Source: Paludibacteraceae bacterium (GTDB taxonomy: Bacteria > Bacteroidota > Bacteroidia > Bacteroidales > Paludibacteraceae). Taken from it: a stretch of 64,000 bases of DNA. Position numbers and translations under genes: made by a program. Positions 57,693 through 64,000 of this stretch are shown here, in pieces. The stretch lies in NCBI GenBank assembly GCA_017630395.1, contig JAGBVI010000064.1, forward strand, positions 92,023 through 156,022. The letters are read 5' to 3'. Position 1 is the stretch's first letter. The number at the start of each line of letters is the position of its first letter. Under the pieces are notes generated by a model. It was given only the letters and a program-made list of their open reading frames with translations. It was not told the origin of the DNA and ran no database searches.

Positions 57693-59213
57693 ATGTCAGA
57701 ATCGAAACTTAAAAAAACTGCATTGTCCTTCCCTGTTACTTTTGAAAAGGTTGAAGATATTGAAGGTGCAGATGGCAGATTTACTAAGGTAAGAATTTGG
57801 CTGATGCATCTTGGAGAGAACTTTAATGGAAGTATATTCGAAAAGGATGTTGTGGATAAAGCTATTCCGACTTTAGAGTATATACCGATTGTTGCCTTTA
57901 TAGAAGACAACAAATTTGGAGAAAAGGATTGTTCTAATCATAGATATGTTATAACCAAAGACGAAAAAGGTATCCGTAGAAAATATATGGGGAATGCCTA
58001 TGGAGTTGTGATGTCATCAGAGGATAATAATGCTCATTATGAAGATAGATTATGTGACGATGGCGAAACTCGAACATTTTTAGTTGTTGATGGTTTAATT
58101 TGGAATATGTTTGAGGATAGTTCTGAAATTATTAATAGAGATTTAATCAAGAATCAATCTATGGAATTATGGGATGATGGTGTCTCTATTGAGGGTTATG
58201 AAGATGAAAATGAATTATTCCATTTTACTAAGTTTTCATTTAGAGCTGCTTGTATTCTTGGAGATGATTATGAGCCAGCTATGATTAACTCTACTGTTGA
58301 AGTTCAGTTTACAATGAGTGATTTTGTAAAAAACATTCAAAGTGAACTTAACGATAAATTTATAGCTTTCACCAAAATGGTGAATGAAAAAACTAATCAA
58401 GGAGGTATTGAAACTATGTCAAATACGGATTTCACTCAAACTCTTCTGGCGCAGTTTGAAGATATCTCTGCAATGGTAAGACAGCATGAAACTTTTGTTG
58501 ATAGATGGGGCTATGAATGCTCTCGTTATTATGCTGTAGATATTCAAGAAAATGAAGTGATTGTTGTTGATGCAAAAAATAGCTATAATTACTTCGGTCT
58601 TTCATTTACCATGAATGGCGACAAGGCAGAGATTGATTTTGATAGCGCTAAGAGAAAGAAGCTTCGTTATGAAGACTACGAAGACGGTTCTTCTGTAGAA
58701 GGTACATTTAATTTTGGAAAGCATATTGAAGAAATTGAAAATACTGCTTTTGCAAAAGTTGAAGAAGCAAATACAAAAGCTTCTGATGCTGAAACCAAAG
58801 TGTCTGAGTATGAAGCAAAGGTTTCTGAGTTTGAAACAGCTAAAAATGAGATTGAAGAAAAGTTTAATCAGATTAATGCTGAGTTTGAAGAGATGAAGCC
58901 CAAGTATGAAGGCTATGTTAAGGCTGAACAGGCTCGTATTGAAGCTGAGTTAGATGCTCAGAAAGATGCGGAATTTGCTAAGTATGAATCTGTTTTAACT
59001 GATGATACTGATTTTGCAGCTATCAAAGAAAAGAAAGCTGAAATGACAGTTAAAGAGATTGAAAGTGAATGCGCAATTCTGTTTGCAAGAAAGAGTCTTG
59101 CAAATGCCAATTTTAGTAAGTCTGATAGTGGAAATATGGTAGCAGGACTTACTGATACTGGCGAAAAAGATGGCTACGTAGCAACCAAGTATGGTTACAT
59201 TCCCGTTAGATAA
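57693..59213 (+). CDS. Prohead protease-scaffold fusion
   Basis: 506 aa, RBS AAGGAGGGATATT. Residues about 10-210 form a prohead-protease-like domain (LGENFNGSIFEKDVVDKAI, YIPIVAF, FTKFSFRAACILG). From about 240 the protein is scaffold-like, with a coiled coil at about 350-420. An internal RBS and ATG at 58416 predict a separate scaffold product. The protease would cut the scaffold during capsid maturation. Confidence 0.8.
   Translation: MSESKLKKTALSFPVTFEKVEDIEGADGRFTKVRIWLMHLGENFNGSIFEKDVVDKAIPTLEYIPIVAFIEDNKFGEKDCSNHRYVITKDEKGIRRKYMGNAYGVVMSSEDNNAHYEDRLCDDGETRTFLVVDGLIWNMFEDSSEIINRDLIKNQSMELWDDGVSIEGYEDENELFHFTKFSFRAACILGDDYEPAMINSTVEVQFTMSDFVKNIQSELNDKFIAFTKMVNEKTNQGGIETMSNTDFTQTLLAQFEDISAMVRQHETFVDRWGYECSRYYAVDIQENEVIVVDAKNSYNYFGLSFTMNGDKAEIDFDSAKRKKLRYEDYEDGSSVEGTFNFGKHIEEIENTAFAKVEEANTKASDAETKVSEYEAKVSEFETAKNEIEEKFNQINAEFEEMKPKYEGYVKAEQARIEAELDAQKDAEFAKYESVLTDDTDFAAIKEKKAEMTVKEIESECAILFARKSLANANFSKSDSGNMVAGLTDTGEKDGYVATKYGYIPVR
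58416..59213 (+). CDS. Nested in-frame scaffold protein (internal start)
   Basis: 265 aa in the same frame as the protease gene, beginning MSNTDFTQTLLAQFED at fusion residue 242. AAGGAGGTATTGAAACT gives a strong RBS with 10-nt spacing in mid-gene. Analogous to lambda Nu3 inside gene C. Contains the coiled coil (about residues 115-180 here). Confidence 0.65.
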   Translation: MSNTDFTQTLLAQFEDISAMVRQHETFVDRWGYECSRYYAVDIQENEVIVVDAKNSYNYFGLSFTMNGDKAEIDFDSAKRKKLRYEDYEDGSSVEGTFNFGKHIEEIENTAFAKVEEANTKASDAETKVSEYEAKVSEFETAKNEIEEKFNQINAEFEEMKPKYEGYVKAEQARIEAELDAQKDAEFAKYESVLTDDTDFAAIKEKKAEMTVKEIESECAILFARKSLANANFSKSDSGNMVAGLTDTGEKDGYVATKYGYIPVR

Positions 59214-59276
59214 AAATAAGAAATAAAAAAAATAAAACAAAAAATAAACTTTATATAATAATTGGAGGATAAAATT

Positions 59277-59807
59277 ATGGCAGTACATGCAGTTTGCGAA
59301 ACTACCAACCTTAGAGCTACGCATTATGCAGAGCGTATTTGGGATGCAGTTTCTACAGAAGATGTTGATAATGGTACTTTTGGCTACCTTGATGGTGTTG
59401 AGACTGAGGGTGGCGTAATTTATAACTTTGTAAAGGGAACTAAGGAAGGTGCTCCCGTAGTAATGGCTCACAATCCTGAGTGGACTGAGGATACTTCTCG
59501 TATGACAAATCAGAGAAAGGATAAGTTCTTCATTCCCGCTGGTGTTGTTTTCCGTGCATACACTCTTCACAATGGTGATGAGATGGCTCTTTCTGCTGAA
59601 GGTTTTGAGGGAACTCCCGAAATCGGCAAGTATGTTTCTATTGGCACAAGTGGTAAGCTTGTTGTTGCTGATGCTCCTGTAGAGGGCGCAGTAATGGTTG
59701 GCAAGATTATGAGAAAGCGTCAGATTGGCTCTGTTCTTAAGACTGGTATTCGTGATTACGGTTACGCTCGTATGATGTATACAGTTAAAGTAGAGACATT
59801 GGCTTAA
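59277..59807 (+). CDS. Capsid decoration/stabilisation protein
   Basis: 176 aa from ATG 59277 (RBS GGAGGATAAAATT). Beta-rich with Gly-turns; located between scaffold and major capsid gene where head decoration proteins usually sit. Codon use shifts to AAG, GCT and CTT as in the capsid gene, indicating high expression. Confidence 0.7.
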   Translation: MAVHAVCETTNLRATHYAERIWDAVSTEDVDNGTFGYLDGVETEGGVIYNFVKGTKEGAPVVMAHNPEWTEDTSRMTNQRKDKFFIPAGVVFRAYTLHNGDEMALSAEGFEGTPEIGKYVSIGTSGKLVVADAPVEGAVMVGKIMRKRQIGSVLKTGIRDYGYARMMYTVKVETLA

Positions 59808-59834
59808 TTAATTTAGTATAGGAGGAAATTAAAT

Positions 59835-60869
59835 ATGAGAACTAATTTTAGTACAGAAGAAATGAAGGTTTTCGACCTTGCTAATGATTTAGCCAGAGGT
59901 GATTTTTCTCTTCATGTAGATAAGGATAAGGTTACTCGTGCTGACCTTGAGAAGTATCTTAGAGATACAATTAACAACGATATCCTTAAGGGTGCTACAC
60001 TCTTCCAGGCTTATCGTCGTAACAATATCGTTCTTTTCGAGATTATTGAGGAGATTGTTAACCTCACTATCTCTAACGATTTCGCTGACATTCCCTTTAT
60101 GGATGCTTTCGTAGAGTTTAAGAACCGTGCTCTTGGCGACAAGACTCTTTGGTATTCTGAAGGTAAGAGCTATGTAACAGTTGCATCTTTTGCTGGTAAT
60201 CACTGGGATACTAACCGTGAGGCTCTTGATGCAGGTGAAGAGTATACTCTTGATAAGGAATGGGTATATATCCATGTTTATGATGAGTTTGAAAGATTCC
60301 TTCTTGGTATCGCTTCTCTTGAGAGACTTACTGATGTAATTTACAAGTCATTCAACAAGTACCTCAAGGAAAGAACATATGTAATGTTCCAGTCTGTAAT
60401 GGACGTTGTTCCTGTTGAGTTCACCGCAAATGGTAACTCTGAGGAAGCAGTAGGCGACCTTTGTGACCTTGTTATGGCTGCTGGCGGTTATTCTAGCCTT
60501 ACTATTGCTGGTACAAATGGCGCTCTTAGAAAGCTTGCAAAGATTGTTCCTGATAATTATTTTGCAGATTCTCAGCGTGAGGCTAAGGCAAAGACTGGCA
60601 ATATCGGCGAGTGGGAAGGCAAGCGTCTCATGGTTATTCCTCAGGTAATTAAGGAAGGTACTTTTGAGCTTGCTCTTGATAATGACACTCTCTTTATTAT
60701 GGGTGGCGATGTTAAACCTATTAAGGTTGAATTTATTGGTGATACTCGTACTCAGAATGTTACAGACCACAGAGTTAACAATGATATGACATACGACCTT
60801 CAGGTTCAGACTCTCTTCGGTATGGGATTTGAGCTTCCTCAGGCATTTGGTATGTTTAAATTTGCTTAA
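59835..60869 (+). CDS. Major capsid protein (HK97 fold)
   Basis: 344 aa, RBS AGGAGGAAATTAAAT. N-terminal helix (FSTEEMKVFDLANDLA), E-loop-like region, spine helix around DEFERFLLGIASLERLTDVI and a C-terminal A-domain ending QTLFGMGFELPQAFGMFKF. Strongly biased codons (AAG over AAA, CTT, GTT, CGT) mark it as the most highly expressed gene. Confidence 0.9.
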   Translation: MRTNFSTEEMKVFDLANDLARGDFSLHVDKDKVTRADLEKYLRDTINNDILKGATLFQAYRRNNIVLFEIIEEIVNLTISNDFADIPFMDAFVEFKNRALGDKTLWYSEGKSYVTVASFAGNHWDTNREALDAGEEYTLDKEWVYIHVYDEFERFLLGIASLERLTDVIYKSFNKYLKERTYVMFQSVMDVVPVEFTANGNSEEAVGDLCDLVMAAGGYSSLTIAGTNGALRKLAKIVPDNYFADSQREAKAKTGNIGEWEGKRLMVIPQVIKEGTFELALDNDTLFIMGGDVKPIKVEFIGDTRTQNVTDHRVNNDMTYDLQVQTLFGMGFELPQAFGMFKFA

Positions 60870-60926
60870 TAATAAGGTTATATAATTATATAAAAATATT
60901 TGGATTTGAAAGAAAGGTGATTAGTT

Positions 60927-61481
60927 ATGGCAAGAACCTCAACTAAGACTGCTGTTGAGAACATTATTGATGTCGATACAGTAGAAGAAATGAATGAAGA
61001 AATAACAAAAACAACAAAGGAAACAATTAAGGTAAAACCCTTGGAAGATTCTGATGAAATTGAAGTGGTTTCTCTTGTGCCTAATGTTAGTTACAAGGAT
61101 AGTAAAACGCTTGATATGTATGAGTGGCGTGAAGCAGGTCATTCTGAATATATGACTTTTGATACACTTAAAAATTTATGGAGAAATAATAAGGGTTACT
61201 TTAAGAATCTTTGGCTTAAGCCTATGGACGATAGAGTCATTAATAAGTTTGGTTTGACTAAGACATTTGAAAAATATGAGTATCTTATGGATGGTTCTAA
61301 TTACACTAAGAAGAACATTCAAACTATTTGTGACGCTATTAAAGGAACACCCAATGGTTTGAAGTTCTCAATTTGTAACAAGGTTAAAAATCTTGTTATT
61401 GGCGGTGAAATTACTAATGTGTTTGTCATTAGGGAACTTGAAAAGCATTTACAGATTGACTTAATTGATTTTCTTGATTGA
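60927..61481 (+). CDS. Hypothetical head-region protein
   Basis: 184 aa, RBS AAAGGTGATTAGTT. Acidic/Thr-rich N-terminus (1-45), then an alpha/beta domain with YEWREAGHSEYMTFD. Placed between the capsid and connector genes; probably virion-associated. Confidence 0.68.
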   Translation: MARTSTKTAVENIIDVDTVEEMNEEITKTTKETIKVKPLEDSDEIEVVSLVPNVSYKDSKTLDMYEWREAGHSEYMTFDTLKNLWRNNKGYFKNLWLKPMDDRVINKFGLTKTFEKYEYLMDGSNYTKKNIQTICDAIKGTPNGLKFSICNKVKNLVIGGEITNVFVIRELEKHLQIDLIDFLD

Positions 61482-61516
61482 TTTTAATTTATAAAATATG
61501 AGAGGTGGATTTAGGT

Positions 61517-61978
61517 ATGCCAACTTCATATGAAAAACTTTATGAAAATCTTTTACCTAAATTCCGTAGTTATGAAATCCCTCTTATGTCTACTGAAGAA
61601 GTAAAAGATTATTTACATGATTTTCTTATACCTGCAATTTCAAGATTTCATGTTTGTCGTAAAAATTTAAACGATAGAGATGATATCTTACAAAGATTCA
61701 ATATCGAATTGTCAGATATTGAGATTGAAATACTTAGCAATTATTTACTTATTGAATATATCGATAGTGAATACATTAGAACTCCTACTATTTTAAAGGT
61801 TCAATTGCCTTCAAATGATTTTAAGGTGTTTAGCCCTGCTAATTTTCTTGACAAATTGGTTGCGATGCGTACAACTTACACAAGAGAAAATGAAACTCTT
61901 CTTACTCGTTATGCGTGGTTAGGAGCAAAAGAATTAGGAGCAAAGCTTGGTGCTGGGTATAAAAAGTCAAAATTTTAA
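61517..61978 (+). CDS. Putative head-tail connector protein
   Basis: 153 aa from ATG 61517 (RBS AGAGGTGGATTTAGGT). Mostly helical with a C-terminal helix and basic tail (LGAKLGAGYKKSKF). Position fits an adaptor/head completion protein; identity unproven. Confidence 0.65.
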   Translation: MPTSYEKLYENLLPKFRSYEIPLMSTEEVKDYLHDFLIPAISRFHVCRKNLNDRDDILQRFNIELSDIEIEILSNYLLIEYIDSEYIRTPTILKVQLPSNDFKVFSPANFLDKLVAMRTTYTRENETLLTRYAWLGAKELGAKLGAGYKKSKF

Positions 61979-62007
61979 TAATAATTTAAATGAAAGGTGG
62001 TGGGTCG

Positions 62008-63099
62008 ATGAAATGTTTAGATAAGTTTAATAAACGAATGAGCTTAAGTGGTGGGACTTTAAGAAATGAGTATATTTTTAATACGAAGCAGTTGTTAAAT
62101 GAAATATTTTCAGACGACCCATCCTTGACATTGGGTATTTATTTTTGGAGATTAGGTTTGAAAGAATATCAAAATGAAACACCAATTAATATTAGATTAT
62201 ATGATAGGAAATTTTCTGCTGCTAATGGTGTAACTGTAAAATTTCAAACACTTTATAATACTCCTGTAGTTGTTGGAGATGTTATTTATGATGCTAATAA
62301 AGATGAGTATTTGATTTGCACAGAGGCATTCGATATAGATGGTATAAACTACGAAGGTAAATTTACATTATGCAATTGGATGTTAAAGTGGCAAAATAAA
62401 CATGGAAGAATTCTGGAGTATCCTTGTTATGATATGAACTCTACACAGTATAACTCTGGTGAACAATCTAACAGAAATTTTACTATAGAATCTTCACAAC
62501 ATATGTTAACTTTGCCTTGCGATGAAAATACTGTGGAGTTAAGTACTCCACAAAGATTTTATCTTGATAAAGCAAAGATTAATCCTACAACTTATATTGT
62601 AACTCAGAATGATACAACGAGTTATAATTATGGTAAAAAAGGCTTGGTTAAGGTTACGGTGTTTGCAAGTCCACATAATTTTAATTCTAATCGACCTGAC
62701 AGACCCGATAGACCTGATTTGGGTATTTGTGATTATATTGATATGAGTGCTGGAAGCAATGATGCTGGAACTACAGTTAAGGAGACTTGTTGTAGGGCTT
62801 CTAAAGCAGTTATTGAATATGATACATCTGTTATTAAATCTGGTGGTGATTTACAAGTATTTATTGGTAAATTCTATGATGAAAATGAAAATGAAGTTAC
62901 AGACATAGAACCTCATTGGACTATAGATTGTGATTTTCGTGATAAATTAATATGGAAAGAAATTGACAATAAATTGAGTATAGGAATAGATGATGACGCT
63001 TATATTGATGAAAGATTTAAAATTACATGTTCTGACAACAATAAGGAAAGCAATATTATCCCCTCTACTTTGGTTGTTAAGGTTGAGTCGTTGTTATAA
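62008..63099 (+). CDS. Structural protein with Ig-like C-terminus
   Basis: 363 aa from ATG 62008 (RBS AAAGGTGGTGGGTCG). The N-terminal 130 residues resemble a head-closure-type barrel (VKFQTLYNTPVVVGDVIYD). A linker with RPDRPDRPD precedes a C-terminal beta sandwich (VIEYDTSVIKSGGDLQVFIG) that looks Ig-like. Ends overlapping the next start. Confidence 0.65.
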   Translation: MKCLDKFNKRMSLSGGTLRNEYIFNTKQLLNEIFSDDPSLTLGIYFWRLGLKEYQNETPINIRLYDRKFSAANGVTVKFQTLYNTPVVVGDVIYDANKDEYLICTEAFDIDGINYEGKFTLCNWMLKWQNKHGRILEYPCYDMNSTQYNSGEQSNRNFTIESSQHMLTLPCDENTVELSTPQRFYLDKAKINPTTYIVTQNDTTSYNYGKKGLVKVTVFASPHNFNSNRPDRPDRPDLGICDYIDMSAGSNDAGTTVKETCCRASKAVIEYDTSVIKSGGDLQVFIGKFYDENENEVTDIEPHWTIDCDFRDKLIWKEIDNKLSIGIDDDAYIDERFKITCSDNNKESNIIPSTLVVKVESLL

Positions 63100-63608
63100 T
63101 GGCAAATTCATCAATTATTAGAAAAGCAAAAAATAAAATTATCAGAGAATTTATCAAAGACCCAGATATTATAGCTGCTATTAATAGTAGTAAAATTAAG
63201 CCTAATGAATCAGAAAAACTTATTAATACACATATTTTTAACTATAACCAAAACCCCCACACTTTGGATACAGTTGGAACATTTATAACCATTCAAGTGC
63301 ATATACCACATGATTATTATACTGATTATAAAGCTTCGGCTGCTCGTGTAAGACCTACTATTGAAATTTGGATTATATCTCATGAACAACATATGAAAGT
63401 TGATAATATTCCTAAAATTACTCAAAACCGAAATGATTATTTATCTGAGTTAATTGACAATAAGATAAATGGCAAGACTGGTTTTGGCATTGGTGAAACG
63501 GTGCTATTGAGCAATGTTGAAGGTGCATTTCAACAAGATTATTTGTTTAGAAAAATGATATTCCAATGCGTAGATTTTAATTGGTCTTTATGTGAAGAAG
63601 ATGAATAA
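63099..63608 (+). CDS. Putative neck/tail-completion protein
   Basis: 169 aa; ATG overlaps the previous stop (TAATG). Alpha/beta with TVGTFITIQVHIPHDYY and a C-terminal beta hairpin, consistent in size and position with a neck or tail terminator component. Confidence 0.62.
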   Translation: MANSSIIRKAKNKIIREFIKDPDIIAAINSSKIKPNESEKLINTHIFNYNQNPHTLDTVGTFITIQVHIPHDYYTDYKASAARVRPTIEIWIISHEQHMKVDNIPKITQNRNDYLSELIDNKINGKTGFGIGETVLLSNVEGAFQQDYLFRKMIFQCVDFNWSLCEEDE

Positions 63609-63635
63609 TGTAGAAATAAATGAGGTAATGTGCAA

Positions 63636-64000
63636 ATGTTTGATATAGATGAATTAAAAATTTATAGAGGTTCTGATATACCGATTACTGACAAAATAAT
63701 TGTCATACAACCTACGATTGACCAAATTATAGAATTTGGCGAAAAGAGATATTTTCAAACAGTGCATTGTTTGACAGGTGTAGGTGCGGATTTTAAATGG
63801 CAATTATGGGATTATTTCAATACAGATTATACTACGATTGATGATTTCGAATTATTCAAGAAAATGATTTGGAAAAGTTTAAGTAGTAAAAAGCATATCT
63901 ATAAGGAATTAACGGAAAATCGAGAACTATATGCAGAACAATTAAAAAATATATCAGAAGAGGAATTGGCTGATATGTTAGTCAATCCCCTCTCTCTTAC
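63636..64000 (+). CDS. Partial gene, likely tail-region protein
   Basis: ATG 63636 (upstream GAGGTAATGTGCAA); open for 121 codons to the window edge. Begins MFDIDELKIYRGSDIP; contains FQTVHCLTG and DYTTIDDFELFKK. Truncated by the window; function not recognised. Confidence 0.65.
   Translation, partial: MFDIDELKIYRGSDIPITDKIIVIQPTIDQIIEFGEKRYFQTVHCLTGVGADFKWQLWDYFNTDYTTIDDFELFKKMIWKSLSSKKHIYKELTENRELYAEQLKNISEEELADMLVNPLSL

Noticed and set aside
1-64000. Genome-wide TAG recoding (code 15)
   Set aside because: Terminase, portal, capsid and polymerase genes contain no in-frame TAG and several early genes end in TAG; only prs shows an internal TAG.

Overview
This window is part of a large, AT-rich, tailed double-stranded DNA phage genome. 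The host is probably a Gram-positive Clostridia or other Bacillota. The evidence is the low GC content, strong GGAGG-type ribosome binding sites, many perfect sigma-A promoters (TTGACA, 17 bp, TATAAT), an HU-like protein, and HK97-type head genes. There are no rRNA genes or cellular housekeeping loci. The standard genetic code is in use: TAA dominates, TGA is common, and TAG ends four genes.

Layout. Positions 1 to about 45.3 kb form a very long leftward (minus strand) early region of roughly 110 small, tightly packed genes. It is headed by two tandem perfect promoters at 45.1 and 45.3 kb and re-fed by internal promoters at about 42.0, 40.1, 32.6, 32.1, 31.2, 29.2, 6.4 and 2.3 kb. Recognisable parts are an NAD+ salvage set (nadE, macro domain, NAMPT, prs and a nicotinamidase at 2.3-6.4 kb; pnuC and nadR at 19.1-20.9 kb), a radical SAM enzyme beside two paralogous FETNSSSTHS proteins, a ClpX-like AAA+ ATPase, a regulatory/recombination island at 29.2-32.5 kb (DUF262, tyrosine recombinase, double ribbon-helix-helix protein, HTH protein), an orphan HicA, and many small Cys-rich or acidic proteins of unknown function.

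At the head of this early region (40.4-44.9 kb) nearly every gene junction carries a structured RNA rather than a plain spacer. I read two as hammerhead ribozymes and four as twister ribozymes. Six more copies belong to a third covarying three-stem motif that I cannot assign to a known class. The parsimonious model is an operon that cuts itself into single-gene messages. Further downstream the junctions change to a short stereotyped spacer (TAAAA-N5-TTTTAAG followed by the ribosome binding site).

The 1.5 kb non-coding gap at 45.3-46.8 kb separates the two arms. It holds LexA-like boxes, a 28-bp perfect palindrome, iteron-like tandem repeats (candidate replication origin) and a perfect rightward promoter. 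The rightward (plus strand) arm then encodes a winged-helix initiator or regulator, a 976-residue YonO/QDE-1-like RNA polymerase with a DxDGD active site, an HU-like protein, tRNA-Leu(UAA), a metallophosphoesterase, and the morphogenesis genes in canonical order: probable small terminase, large terminase, portal, prohead protease plus scaffold (with a nested scaffold start), decoration protein, major capsid protein and head-tail connector genes. It runs off the right edge inside a gene. The phage polymerase is the natural candidate for transcribing these late genes.
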